From Mycetohabitans endofungorum (GTDB lineage: Bacteria; Pseudomonadota; Gammaproteobacteria; Burkholderiales; Burkholderiaceae): a stretch of 64,000 bases of DNA. Below, one piece after another: positions 38,463 through 47,629 of this stretch. The DNA is taken from contig NZ_PRDW01000004.1 of assembly GCF_002927045.1 (NCBI RefSeq), positions 62,001-126,000 on the forward strand. Direction: 5' to 3'. How positions within the stretch are numbered: position 1 is the stretch's first letter; every line of letters begins with the position of its first letter. The translations under genes were made by a program, and so were the position numbers. The notes beneath the pieces were generated by a model. That model worked only from the letters and a program-made list of their open reading frames with translations. It ran no database searches and was not told the DNA's origin.

Positions 38463-39254
38463 ATGCCATTTGCGTCGATCGACGGAATCCACCTGCATTA
38501 CCGTATTGACGGTGCCGAACATACCGATGCGCCGTGGGTCGTGCTGTCCAATTCGCTGGGCACGCGGCTCGCGATGTGGGATGCCCAAGTCCCGGCGCTG
38601 AGCGCGCATTTTCGCGTGCTGCGCTACGATACGCGCGGACACGGGCAGTCGGATACGCCGCCGGGGCCCTATACAATCGGACGGCTGGCCGATGACGTGG
38701 TCGCTTTGCTTGACGCGTTGGGCATCGAGCGTGCGCACTTTTGCGGTTTGTCGATGGGTGGGCAGACTGGCATTGCGCTCGGCGCTTGCCATGGCGACCG
38801 GCTGATCCGGCTGGTGTTGTCGAACACGGCATTCAAGATCGGCTCGCCGCAGGTGTGGAACTCGCGCATCGCGAAAGCGCGCGGCGAAGGCATGGCCGGC
38901 TTGGCTGACGCGATCATCGAGCGCTGGTTTACGCCGGGATTCCGCGAGCGGCAAGCCGCGCAGGTTGAGCCGTTGCGAGCGCAACTGGTGGCCACCGACC
39001 CCGAGGGGTATGCCGCGAACTGCGAGGCGGTGCGCGATGCACACTTGCGCGACGAACTGGGCCGCATCACCGTGCCGACGTTGGTCATTGCCGGCACGCA
39101 CGATGTTGCGACGAGCCCGGAGCAGGGCCGGGCGATGGTCGCGGCGATCCGGGGGGCGCAGTATCTCGAACTCGACGCATCACATATTTCGAACATCGAA
39201 CAGCGTGACACGTACAACCGCGAGCTGGTGGCATTCCTGCGGGGCGCCGCCTAA
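38463..39254 (+). CDS. pcaD: 3-oxoadipate enol-lactonase
   Basis: Alpha/beta hydrolase that converts 3-oxoadipate enol-lactone to 3-oxoadipate in aromatic degradation. The 263-residue product starts [17 protein letters not shown]. The oxyanion region [12 protein letters not shown] is present, the nucleophile Ser lies in [10 protein letters not shown], and the catalytic His is in ASHISNIEQ. It is full length and apparently intact, though the upstream pca genes are relics, so it may be an orphan on its way to decay or may serve another lactone. GACGAGGAATC precedes the ATG. Confidence 0.88.
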   Translation: MPFASIDGIHLHYRIDGAEHTDAPWVVLSNSLGTRLAMWDAQVPALSAHFRVLRYDTRGHGQSDTPPGPYTIGRLADDVVALLDALGIERAHFCGLSMGGQTGIALGACHGDRLIRLVLSNTAFKIGSPQVWNSRIAKARGEGMAGLADAIIERWFTPGFRERQAAQVEPLRAQLVATDPEGYAANCEAVRDAHLRDELGRITVPTLVIAGTHDVATSPEQGRAMVAAIRGAQYLELDASHISNIEQRDTYNRELVAFLRGAA

Positions 39255-39279
39255 CAGGGGTCTCTGGCATAAGCCATCG

Positions 39280-41670
39280 TCATGCCGCGCGAGGAAGCGC
39301 GGAGCGCAGCACGTCGAAATTGACCGGCTTGGGCAACACCAGCAGGCCTTCGCGTTGCGCCAGACTCAATTTGTCGGTGTGCCCGGTGACCAAGATCACG
39401 GGCAAGCTGGGGTCCGCGTCGCGCAGCGCGATGGCCAGGTCGATGCCGTTCATCGGGCCGGGCATGGTCACATCGCTGATCACCGCATCGTATCGCGCGT
39501 GCCGATGGTAGATCTGCAGGGCTGAATGGGCGTCCGGCGCGGTGGTGACTCGATGACCATCCAGGTTCAGCACCGCCGCCGTCGCCTCGGCGACTTCGTT
39601 GTCGTCCTCCACCAGCAGGAGCTCAAGCCCAGTTATGCCGGTCAAGGCGTGGCGCGCGCGCGCCGCGCGGCTCGGCCGGCCGTCGGGTACTGCGTTGGCG
39701 TCCGCTGGCGCCGTGGCGGGCGATTGCCACGACAATGGTTCACCGGGCGCCGGTGCGGGAATCTCGCTGTCAGACGCCGGTGGACGCGGAACATCCCCGT
39801 CGCGTTCGGCAGCGTGCAGCCCGGCGTGGGTAGGTGCCTTGGCTTCGGTGGCAGCCGCCGCCGGCAGGAACAAGGCAACCGTCGTGCCCATGCCAGGATG
39901 GCTAATGATTTGCGCATCGCCGCCGGCCTGTTGACAAAAGCCGTAGACCTGCGGCAGTCCGAGCCCGGTGCCCTTGCCAAGCTCCTTGGTCGTGAAGAAT
40001 GGCTCGAATGCGCGCGCCGCCACGTCGGCGCTCATCCCGCAGCCGTTGTCGCTGACCGCAATACGCACCCGATCCGGTTCGGCTGTTGACGCTGCGCCGG
40101 CGTGCTCGTGCGCCGCCTGGTGGTTGTTGGCCGAAATGGCAATCCGGCCGCCGGCCGGTAGCGCGTCGCGCGCGTTGGCCACCAGGTTGATCAGTGCAAG
40201 CTGCAGGTCGGTGGGGTCCGCCAGTACGGGCCACACGCTGTCGGGCACCGCGATGCGCACGTCGCACTGCGGGCCGGCGCACGCCTCGATCAACCCCTTC
40301 CATTCGGCCAAACGGCTGCGCAGGTCGATCCGCTCGGCCCGCGTAGGCTGCTTGCGCGAGACGCTGAGCAAACGACGGGTCAGGGCTTCGCCAGTGTGCA
40401 CGGCCCGTTCAATGGCCCGCCACTGCTTTGCCATGTTGCCCTCGCCCATCTTCAGGCGGATCAGCCGCGCATTCGCGGATAGCACCATCAGCAGGTTGTT
40501 GAAGTCGTGCGCGACGCTGCCGGTCAGCCGGCCCAGCGATTCCATTTTCAGTGCGTGCCGATAGTCTTCCTCGGCCGCACGCCGCAGCGAGGCCTCCGCC
40601 TGCCATTGACGCCATGCTTTTTCCTCGCTATCGAGGCGGCGCAGTGCGACGAACGCCACCAGGAACAGCGCGATGCTGGGCACGACTGAAAAGCCAGTGA
40701 CAATCGCAGTGCGAGCGAGCCAACGCGAGAACACCTGGTCCAGCCGCAGGTAGTCGGTGACGTAGACGTCCCGCGAGCCTACGCGCCGGTAGCCGATGAT
40801 TGCCTGCGTATCGGCCAGGCGGACCCGCTCGGTACCGCCCAGTTGCGCGGCCAGCACGCCGCGCGGCACCGGCGGCTCGACGTCGCCGGGTACCGGTGGC
40901 GGATAGCGGGCGAGCAACGTGCCATCATTGCGCATCAGTGCAAGCTGGCCGATGTGGCTGCCGGTCACGAGCTCACGATAGAAATCCTCGAAGTACGACG
41001 CGCGGATCGACAAGGCGACGACGCCGGCAAACGAGCCATCGCTCAGATGACGCGGTGTGATGACATCAAAGATGCGGTCACGGTGTCCCCGCAACGGGAT
41101 CGCCTCGGTCACGTAGTCGCCCTGGTTCCACCGGGCAGCGCTGCGGAATGCGTCGGTCTGCGCAAGACTGCGCGGCACGCCCAAATAGGGATCGTTGGTG
41201 ACCACGAGCCGGCCGCTTGCATCGTACACGCTGACCGCGGCCAAGTGATCGAAAGGTGCGGCAATTGAGCGCAGCTTGGTGGTCATTGCGTAGCCGCCCA
41301 GCGTGCCGCCATGGGATTCAGCGTCGTAGATCGCCTGCAGAACCCTGTCCCGGATCACTTCATTGAGCTCAAACACCTTCAGCGCCTGCTCCTCGGTGAT
41401 CCGCGACGAACGTGTGGCGAATCCACTGGCGTCGTTCAGTGCCTTGTGCCAACTGGTTATGCCATAGTACAGCAGGAACCCCGCCGGCAGCACGACGGTG
41501 GCGATTAGCAACACGACCAATGCACGGCGCAACGTGGCGAAGTCGCGCACCGGCGCGTTGGGCTCGGCGTGTCCGGACAGCGGCACGGGCCAGTCCGCCC
41601 CGACGATTGCACGATTGTCGGCGGTTGCTGGTTCGCTCGGCCCTGCAGGTCTTTTCGCAGGCGTGCGCAT
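39280..41670 (-). CDS. Hybrid sensor histidine kinase with C-terminal receiver domain
   Basis: Membrane-bound two-component sensor of 796 residues. A first transmembrane helix (LVVLLIATVVLPAGFLLYYG) lies near residue 55. A periplasmic region of about 280 residues with a dCache-like pattern follows (VSVYDASGRLVVTNDPY, FAGVVALSIRASYFEDFY), then a second helix. The kinase has the H-box SVAHDFNNLL, the N-box LVANARDAL, DNGCGM and GTGLGL. After a Pro/Ala-rich linker the receiver domain has LLLVEDDNEVAE, phospho-acceptor D in ISDVTMPG, and LPKP. The ligand is unknown and no separate regulator gene is adjacent. The start at 41670 is uncertain; the frame stays open into ctaG. Confidence 0.87.
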   Translation of the reverse strand: MRTPAKRPAGPSEPATADNRAIVGADWPVPLSGHAEPNAPVRDFATLRRALVVLLIATVVLPAGFLLYYGITSWHKALNDASGFATRSSRITEEQALKVFELNEVIRDRVLQAIYDAESHGGTLGGYAMTTKLRSIAAPFDHLAAVSVYDASGRLVVTNDPYLGVPRSLAQTDAFRSAARWNQGDYVTEAIPLRGHRDRIFDVITPRHLSDGSFAGVVALSIRASYFEDFYRELVTGSHIGQLALMRNDGTLLARYPPPVPGDVEPPVPRGVLAAQLGGTERVRLADTQAIIGYRRVGSRDVYVTDYLRLDQVFSRWLARTAIVTGFSVVPSIALFLVAFVALRRLDSEEKAWRQWQAEASLRRAAEEDYRHALKMESLGRLTGSVAHDFNNLLMVLSANARLIRLKMGEGNMAKQWRAIERAVHTGEALTRRLLSVSRKQPTRAERIDLRSRLAEWKGLIEACAGPQCDVRIAVPDSVWPVLADPTDLQLALINLVANARDALPAGGRIAISANNHQAAHEHAGAASTAEPDRVRIAVSDNGCGMSADVAARAFEPFFTTKELGKGTGLGLPQVYGFCQQAGGDAQIISHPGMGTTVALFLPAAAATEAKAPTHAGLHAAERDGDVPRPPASDSEIPAPAPGEPLSWQSPATAPADANAVPDGRPSRAARARHALTGITGLELLLVEDDNEVAEATAAVLNLDGHRVTTAPDAHSALQIYHRHARYDAVISDVTMPGPMNGIDLAIALRDADPSLPVILVTGHTDKLSLAQREGLLVLPKPVNFDVLRSALPRAA

Positions 41671-41820
41671 CTCAAATAGGGACACCCTTGTCGACGAAAG
41701 ATCCTCTATTTTAGGACCATCGCGTGAACTCGAGCCGGCCCCGGTTCGCTTTACTGTTAAGATGGTGCCGCTTTTTACCGGCCGGCGCCGTTGGTGTGCG
41801 CCGCATCGCTCCACCTTATC

Positions 41821-42708
41821 ATGTCCTCGTTGCTTCGTTTCCTGGAACCGTGGGAGCCCTCGTTCGGGCTGGTGTTCGTCTTTGTCGCGGCCGCCGTGCT
41901 GTTCGCGCGCGGCACGCTGCACCAACGCGTGAGCATCGCGCGCCAGGCGGCGTTCTGGATGGGTCTCGTGCTGCTGTATGTCGCGCTGCACACGCGAGTG
42001 GACTATTACGCTGAGCATCAATTCTTCGTCCACCGGCTCCAGCACCTGGTGCTGCATCACCTGGCGCCGCTGCTGGTTATGTCCGCCTATCCAGGCAGCG
42101 TGATGCGTGCTGGCATGCCGCTGCGCTGGCGCGGCATGCTGCACCGGGCGGCCCGGCGGCGTGCGTCGCGCATGGCCGGCGCCGTGCTGCTCAACCCGGC
42201 GTTCATCTCGTTGGTGTTCGTGGTCTCGGTGCTCTTCTGGCTCATTCCGTCCGTGCAGTTCATTTCGATGCTCGACTGGCGCATCTACTTGTTCATGAAC
42301 TGGTCGGTGACGATCAGTGGTCTGCTGTATTGGTGGATGCTGCTGGATCATCGTCCGAGCCCGCCCAGTCGGGTAAAGCCGGGCGTGCGGGTGTTGTCGC
42401 CGGTGATCACGATGACGCCGCAGATCTTGGCCGGTGCGATCATCACGTTCTCCTCGCGCGACTTGTACCCGATTTTCACGTTGTGCGGCCGCGCCATGGA
42501 CCTGTCGCCGGCGCTGGATCAAAGCCTGGGTGGGCTGATCATGTGGGTGCCCGCGGCCATTATCGAAACGCTCGGCGGCCTGGTGGCGCTGCGGCACATG
42601 ATGCGCCTGTCCACGCTGCCGCCGCGTCGCCCTCCCGCGCGGCGCACGCCAGCCGCCACGCCGGGGGGCGTCGTCGCAGCCCATCCATCGCGGGCCGGCC
42701 GCTCATAG
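41821..42708 (+). CDS. ctaG: Cytochrome c oxidase assembly factor CtaG (caa3 type)
   Basis: Polytopic membrane protein of the caa3_CtaG family, needed to build copper-containing oxidases. The 295-residue product from ATG 41821 (MSSLLRFLEPWEPSFGLVF) has about seven hydrophobic helices. The conserved His-rich segment FFVHRLQHLVLHHLAPLLVM could bind metal, and LGGLIMWVPAAI follows. The C-terminal 40 residues are basic and Pro/Ala-rich. It is divergent from the histidine kinase, and no cytochrome oxidase genes lie nearby. Confidence 0.82.
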   Translation: MSSLLRFLEPWEPSFGLVFVFVAAAVLFARGTLHQRVSIARQAAFWMGLVLLYVALHTRVDYYAEHQFFVHRLQHLVLHHLAPLLVMSAYPGSVMRAGMPLRWRGMLHRAARRRASRMAGAVLLNPAFISLVFVVSVLFWLIPSVQFISMLDWRIYLFMNWSVTISGLLYWWMLLDHRPSPPSRVKPGVRVLSPVITMTPQILAGAIITFSSRDLYPIFTLCGRAMDLSPALDQSLGGLIMWVPAAIIETLGGLVALRHMMRLSTLPPRRPPARRTPAATPGGVVAAHPSRAGRS

Positions 42709-42767
42709 CGCGGGGTCGCTGCGCACCCCAGACGCATCGAGCGGGCGGCACGGCTCGCGCGTCATTT

Positions 42768-42797
42768 TTGCCGCTTGAGAAAAGAGATCGGTACAAT
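42768..42797 (+). promoter_or_regulatory. Sigma-70 promoter candidate for bamC
   Basis: TTGCCG at 42768-42773 and TACAAT at 42792-42797 with an 18-base spacer, 50 bases before the bamC start. Confidence 0.4.
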
Positions 42798-42846
42798 GGC
42801 CGGTTGATTGCCGGGCATTGGTCCGGGCGCATGCGGAAAGGATTCC

Positions 42847-44022
42847 ATGAAACTGATTCAAAACCGTCTCATCTCGCGCTTTGTTGCTGGCGCCGTCATT
42901 GCCGGCGGCGTGGCGGCCTGCAGTTCGCCCAATCCACAGGCGATCGACTACAAGAGTGCCACGCGGGCTAAGGCATCGTCGCTGGCCGTGCCCCCGGACA
43001 TGACCAACGAGATCGCCGACCAGCGCTCGCTGCCGCCTCAAGGCGGCTCGGCGTTGCTATCCGGATTGCAGCAGGTGCAGCAATCGGCACCTGCACTAGT
43101 GGGCGACGCGGTGCTGCCGCCGGTACGGGGCATGCATATCCAGCGCGAGGGCACGCAGCGCTGGCTGGTGATCGACAAGCAGGCGCCTGCACAAGTGTGG
43201 CCCGAGGTGCGGCGTTTTTGGCAGGAGCAGGGCTTCGTGCTGTCGCTGGACGCGCGCGATCGCGGGATCATGGAGACGGACTGGTACGAAACCCATCCGC
43301 AGGTGCCGGATGGCCTGATCCGCAATACGTTGTCCAAGGCGCTCGGCACCGGCTACACGACCGGCCTGCGCGACAAGTACCGCACGCGGCTCGAAAGCGC
43401 GCCGAACGGCGGGACGTATGTGTTCATCAGCCAGCGCGGGTTGTATGAGCAGTTGTTCGGCTCGGACAACGAGCAAAGCCGGTGGGAAGATCGGCCAAAC
43501 GATCCGGCGCTGGAGGCCGAGTACCTAAAGCGATTGATGCAAGCGTTGGCGCGTAACCAGCAGGGCGGTGTGTCGATAGCCGCGGAGCCGATGGCCGCAT
43601 CTGCGCCCAAGGCTGCCGACGCGGCGACCAGGGTGTCGCAGGCAGCACGCAAGGCGTCGGCGGCCGCCGCGACGCCGACTGAGCCGACCGACATCACGCT
43701 TGCCGAGCCTTACGACGACGCGTGGCTGAGGGTCGGCGTGGCGTTGGACCGGAACAACTTCACGGTCGATGACCGCGATCGTACGCGTGGCCTGTATTTC
43801 ATTCGTTACGTGGATCCAAACGATTTAAGTTCGGCCAAACAGGGCTTCTGGAACCAAGTATTCCATGGCCGCAAGGAAAAGGCGGCGAAGCAATACCGTG
43901 TGAATGTGCGCGCGCTGACCGAGACGCAGACGAGGGTCGCGATTGTGGACGAGAGCGGACAGATTAACGATTCGAAGCAGGCACGCCAGATTCTGTCGCT
44001 GCTGATTGACCAGCTGCGCTGA
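42847..44022 (+). CDS. bamC: Outer membrane assembly lipoprotein BamC
   Basis: Accessory lipoprotein of the BAM complex that inserts beta-barrel proteins into the outer membrane. The 391-residue product from ATG 42847 begins MKLIQNRLISRFVAGAVIAG, with lipobox VAAC. A long flexible N-terminal segment (LAVPPDMTNE) contacts BamD in the family. Two helix-grip domains are separated by an Ala-rich linker around residues 245-280. GGAAAGGA precedes the start. The last codons (LLIDQLR) form the first unit of a 32-bp tandem array that continues past the stop. dapA, usually upstream in Burkholderia as I recall, is not here. Confidence 0.88.
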   Translation: MKLIQNRLISRFVAGAVIAGGVAACSSPNPQAIDYKSATRAKASSLAVPPDMTNEIADQRSLPPQGGSALLSGLQQVQQSAPALVGDAVLPPVRGMHIQREGTQRWLVIDKQAPAQVWPEVRRFWQEQGFVLSLDARDRGIMETDWYETHPQVPDGLIRNTLSKALGTGYTTGLRDKYRTRLESAPNGGTYVFISQRGLYEQLFGSDNEQSRWEDRPNDPALEAEYLKRLMQALARNQQGGVSIAAEPMAASAPKAADAATRVSQAARKASAAAATPTEPTDITLAEPYDDAWLRVGVALDRNNFTVDDRDRTRGLYFIRYVDPNDLSSAKQGFWNQVFHGRKEKAAKQYRVNVRALTETQTRVAIVDESGQINDSKQARQILSLLIDQLR

Positions 44023-44149
44023 CCCTGTGGCTGTTGATCGACTGGTTGCGCTGGCCTCGTCGCTGTTGATCGACCAGTTGTGCTGGCCTTGTCGCTGCTG
44101 ATTGACCGGTTGTGCCGGCCCTGCCGCTGCTGATCGCCCGCGCTGACCG
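43999..44149 (+). repeat. 32-bp tandem array at the 3' end of bamC
   Basis: Four full units start at 43999, 44031, 44063 and 44095, and a partial fifth at 44127. Each begins CTG[CT]TGAT[CT]G and is about 80-90 percent like its neighbours. The first unit contains the final seven codons and stop of bamC. The array looks like serial duplication of the gene end. At 32 bp it is not a codon multiple, but it lies outside the frame. Confidence 0.85.
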
Positions 44150-44459
44150 TCATCCCGGGCGGCGCGCACGCCGCGCCGCCGCCTTGCAACCCGCGCGGGT
44201 GCCGTGACGTCACGTCGTAACGGCTGGCGCTGTCATGCCGGCCGATCCCCGCATCATCATCGAATGGGCTCCTTGCCGGGCAAGATTCCCTTTCTACTCA
44301 GTAGTCGAGCCTGCAAAAAGCTTGAGATGCTGTTGTGGTAAGGCGCAGAAGCCAATCGAGGGCTTGCGCAACTCCCAAAAGATAATCCAATAGGGTCAAT
44401 TTCTGGGAGTTTTAAACTGCCAACGATGAACACGAGCTAGACAAGTTCTTGTGGGACAC
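44150..44459 (+). other. Non-coding stretch with remnant of an IS left end
   Basis: No supported gene. A GC-rich inverted repeat (around 44160-44190) lies just after the bamC array. An 8-bp perfect inverted repeat AACTCCCA (44370-44377) / TGGGAGTT (44404-44411) lies just upstream of the transposase relic and may derive from the element's end. Confidence 0.4.
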
Positions 44460-44870
44460 CGGATTTTTTTCGTAGCCGGCTGGACGCGATGATCGATCTG
44501 TGGTAACCGCTTGCGGTGCTAGCCACGCGTATGCCATGGAGCACGATTGAAGCGGCTCGCCCCGCTGTTTGAGCGGCGCATGCGCGAAGCCCAAAGCAGT
44601 ACGGTGCCCGACCTGTTCGGGATGGCGCCGAAGTTGGCCGGCGCCGCGCTCAGTGCAGCTGGTCGCCCTCGCTTGCCGATCCGCTTGATGGTGGGGTTGC
44701 TCTATCTGAAGCATGCCTACAACGAAAGTGATGAGTCGGTATGCGAGCGCTGGGCGCGCAGGACGTGTACTTTCAGTTTTTCTGCGGTGAGTAGTATTTT
44801 CAGCCACGCCTGCCGTGTGATCCGAGCAATTTAGTGCGTTTTCGGCAAGCCTTGGGCGGAGCCTATCCGA
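44460..44870 (+). pseudogene. Decayed IS5-family transposase, N-terminal part
   Basis: Conceptual translation gives DFFRSRLDAMIDLW, then a stop, then LAVLATRMPWSTIEAA. The frame shifts to LFERRMREAQ and AGRPRLPIRLMVGLLYLKHA, with ESDESVCERWA. Another shift gives QDVYFQFFCGE, a stop, and QPRLPCDPSNLVRFRQALG. This is the N-terminal DUF772 domain of IS5-family transposases. At least two frameshifts and two stops are present, and the DDE domain is missing. Confidence 0.8.
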
Positions 44871-45098
44871 TTTCTTGTGTGTGAGGCATAAACTATTTCT
44901 TCCAGCGCATGGCATACCAGTTTAATTTTTTGAGTGCCTCGGCGCGCGAGCTGACTAGCATACCGGTAATCAGTTCCCACCCAATGCGAGCTAGTCCATA
45001 AAGCGTAGCGGTCATCGGACGGCACTGATCCATGTAATTGAGCGGCCACTTTTTAACCCTATCCGCCTGAATGCCCCCACAACTCTGGCACGCATTCT
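44871..45098 (+). other. AT-richer non-coding stretch
   Basis: No gene, relic or RNA recognised between the transposase relic and the small ORF at 45099. Local base composition is lower in GC than the surroundings. Confidence 0.4.
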
Positions 45099-45374
45099 AT
45101 GCTTATGAGCAGGCGGCCCAGCCGCGTGCCCTCTCAGTGGACGCCGGGTCACCTGGGCCAGTTCCGGCGACACATGACGCAGGTCCGTCTCAATGGCGAG
45201 TCGCTGTATTGCCAATGCTATCCGGTCGATGCCAGTTCGATAGTGGGGCATGTAGCAATCGAACGCGGTGATTGGGTCACGCAGCGCAAAATGCGCGATC
45301 ACGGTGAGGTCGCCTGCCGTGTCGCGGCGGTGGCCGAGGCAACCGCATTCGACATGACCGAGAATACGCTGTAG
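45099..45374 (+). CDS. Unknown small protein, possibly a gene fragment
   Basis: Open frame of 91 residues with coding-like third-position GC, containing GHLGQFRRHMTQVRLNGES, CQCYPVDASSIVGHVAIERG and EVACRVAAVAEATAFDM. I do not recognise the family. There is no clear ribosome binding site, and it lies next to decayed IS sequence. It could therefore be a genuine small gene, the tail of a truncated gene, or chance. The hyuA homologue starts 160 bases downstream. Confidence 0.35.
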   Translation: MLMSRRPSRVPSQWTPGHLGQFRRHMTQVRLNGESLYCQCYPVDASSIVGHVAIERGDWVTQRKMRDHGEVACRVAAVAEATAFDMTENTL

Positions 45375-45535
45375 CGGCAGCATCTGGTACCGGGCAGGAC
45401 ATCGACCGCCTGGCCGGGCCGATCTAGATGCCGGAAGTGATCTGGATCGGTACGCTAAACGTATACGGCGGCAAAAAACCGGCGCGCGTCACATCAAAGG
45501 ACAGGGCGACGGCCTTCGGTGGCAGGAGACACGCG

Positions 45536-47620
45536 ATGAGCAAACTAAACAAGACGATTCGCGTGGCTACTGACGTCGGTGGTACTTTCACCGACCTAGT
45601 GTACTTCGAGGTCGATCCGGGCACGGGCCGGCAATCGGTACGGACTGCCAAGTCGGATACGACGCCGCCTGACTACGAGCAGGGCATCCTCGACGTACTA
45701 AAAAAGGCCGATGTGGATTTGAGCGCTGTCACCTTCCTCGCGCACGGCACCACCGTAGTGATCAATGCGCTGACCGAGCGCCGTGGCGTCAAGACGGGAT
45801 TGATCACGACGCAAGGTTTTGGCGACACGCTAGAAATTGCGCGCGCCAACCGGCCTGACTTTTTCAATTTAAGCTGGGTCAAGCCCGCGCCATTTGTGCC
45901 GCGCTACCTGCGTCGTGAAATATCGGGGCGCCTGCATGTGGACGGCAGCGAGCGCGAGCCGCTGGACTTATCTGGCCTGCCCGCCATCGTCGACACATTC
46001 CGCGCCGAAGGGGTGGAAGCGGTCGCGATCTGTCTACTGCACGCCTATGCCAATCCGGTGCACGAACAAGCGGTGCTGGCCGGAATGCGTCGGCTCTGGC
46101 CACAGGCGTCGGCGGTGGCATCGCACCAAATCACGCGCGAGTGGCGGGAATACGAGCGCTCCAGTACCGCGGTACTGTCCGCCTATGTGCAGCCAATCGC
46201 CGCGCGCTACCTGCAGCGGCTTGAAGACGGATTGCGATCGAACGGCTATCGGGCGCCGCTCTATGTGATGCAATCGAACTGCGGTGTCGACACCGTGGCT
46301 CACGCCCGAGAAATCCCGATTACGATGGTGGAGTCGGGACCGGCCAGCGGTTTCTGGGGAGCGGCCGAACTGGGCCGTTTGATCGGTGAGCCCAATGTGC
46401 TCGCACTCGATATCGGCGGCACCACGGCCAAATGCTCGCTGATCAAGGACGGGCAGATCTCCATCAAAACGGACTATTGGATCGAGCGCGACCGGACGCA
46501 TGCCGGCTATCCGATCATGGTACCCGTGGTCGACTTGGTCGAGATCGGCAATGGTGGCGGCTCGATCGCGTGGATCGACGAATTCGACAAGTTGCATGTC
46601 GGCCCGCAATCGGCTGGGGCGTCGCCTGGTCCCGCAGCCTACGGTCGCGGCGGCACCCATGTGACCACCACTGATGCGAACCTGATCCTGAACCGCATCA
46701 ATAAGGATTATTTCTGCGGCGGTACGTTTATTGCCGACATCGACGCCGTGGCCCGGGCCATGGCGCCGCTGACCGAGCGGCTACGGCTGTCGCCGCAGGA
46801 AATCGCGCGCGGCATTATTCGGATCGCCAACGACAACATGGTGAATGCGCTGAAATTGGTGTCGCTCAGCCGGGGCCATGATCCGCGTGACTTCACGCTG
46901 CTCGCCTTCGGTGGCGGCGGCGCGATGCACGCCGTTGCGCTCGCGCAGGAACTAGGCGTGAGAAAGGTGGTGATTCCGCGTGGCGCGTCTGTCTTTTCCG
47001 CGTGGGGCATGACGATGTCCGACCTGCGTCGCGACTGCTTCGTCAACCGCCTCTTTGAGATGGCTCGTCCGGATGCGGCGCTCGGTGCGCAAGCGCTGCT
47101 CGAACAGCTGTCGCATGATGCAACGGCACAGTACGCGACCGAAGGTATTGGCGCCAATGCGATCGAATTGGCCCTGTACTGCAAGATCCGCTACCAGAAC
47201 CAGGAGCATGCGGTCGAGGTGCCGCTGCGGCAAGGTGAACGCGTCGTCACGCATTGGGCCGATATCGTTGCCCGCTTTCACGCCAGCTACGAGCAGCAGT
47301 ACACCTATCGGCTGGACGCCCCGCTGGAGATCGTCGGCTTTCATATCGTCGCCGTGGCAGAAATTGGCAAGCTCAACCTGGCCGAGCTACCAGTCACCGG
47401 CGCCACTGTTCAGGCTGCGGCAAAAGGCCGTCGCACCGTCGACTATGCGCTCGAAGGGAGGCACGAGGCGATCGTCTACGACGCGGAACGCATCGAGCCT
47501 GGCATGTGCTTCGCCGGTCCGGCGATTATCGAGGACCCCGGCACGACCATCGTGGTCCACCCGAACAACGCCGTGAGCGTCGACCGCCTCGGCAACTTTT
47601 ACATCACTCTTTCCGTGTGA
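45536..47620 (+). CDS. hyuA: Hydantoinase/oxoprolinase A-type subunit (HyuA family)
   Basis: ATP-dependent ring-opening amidohydrolase subunit. The family includes N-methylhydantoinase, 5-oxoprolinase and acetone carboxylase subunits, so the exact substrate cannot be told. The 694-residue product from ATG 45536 has the actin-like phosphate loops VATDVGGTFTDLV and LALDIGGTTAKCSL. GNGGGSIAWID and FGGGGAMHA are family signatures. AGGAG lies 7 bases before the ATG. The frame stays open upstream to 45428 without similarity. hyuB follows after 9 bases. The gene pair sits in the accessory stretch behind a dead transposase. Confidence 0.87.
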   Translation: MSKLNKTIRVATDVGGTFTDLVYFEVDPGTGRQSVRTAKSDTTPPDYEQGILDVLKKADVDLSAVTFLAHGTTVVINALTERRGVKTGLITTQGFGDTLEIARANRPDFFNLSWVKPAPFVPRYLRREISGRLHVDGSEREPLDLSGLPAIVDTFRAEGVEAVAICLLHAYANPVHEQAVLAGMRRLWPQASAVASHQITREWREYERSSTAVLSAYVQPIAARYLQRLEDGLRSNGYRAPLYVMQSNCGVDTVAHAREIPITMVESGPASGFWGAAELGRLIGEPNVLALDIGGTTAKCSLIKDGQISIKTDYWIERDRTHAGYPIMVPVVDLVEIGNGGGSIAWIDEFDKLHVGPQSAGASPGPAAYGRGGTHVTTTDANLILNRINKDYFCGGTFIADIDAVARAMAPLTERLRLSPQEIARGIIRIANDNMVNALKLVSLSRGHDPRDFTLLAFGGGGAMHAVALAQELGVRKVVIPRGASVFSAWGMTMSDLRRDCFVNRLFEMARPDAALGAQALLEQLSHDATAQYATEGIGANAIELALYCKIRYQNQEHAVEVPLRQGERVVTHWADIVARFHASYEQQYTYRLDAPLEIVGFHIVAVAEIGKLNLAELPVTGATVQAAAKGRRTVDYALEGRHEAIVYDAERIEPGMCFAGPAIIEDPGTTIVVHPNNAVSVDRLGNFYITLSV

Positions 47621-47629
47621 GCCATCATC

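Noticed and set aside
39280-42684. A 1134-codon frame that would join extra N-terminal sequence to the histidine kinase
   Set aside because: The first 340 codons are antisense to ctaG, low in complexity and without similarity; the kinase starts near 41670.
43999-44149. The 32-bp array considered as a CRISPR array
   Set aside because: Units are directly adjacent with no unique spacers and are degenerate copies of the bamC end.
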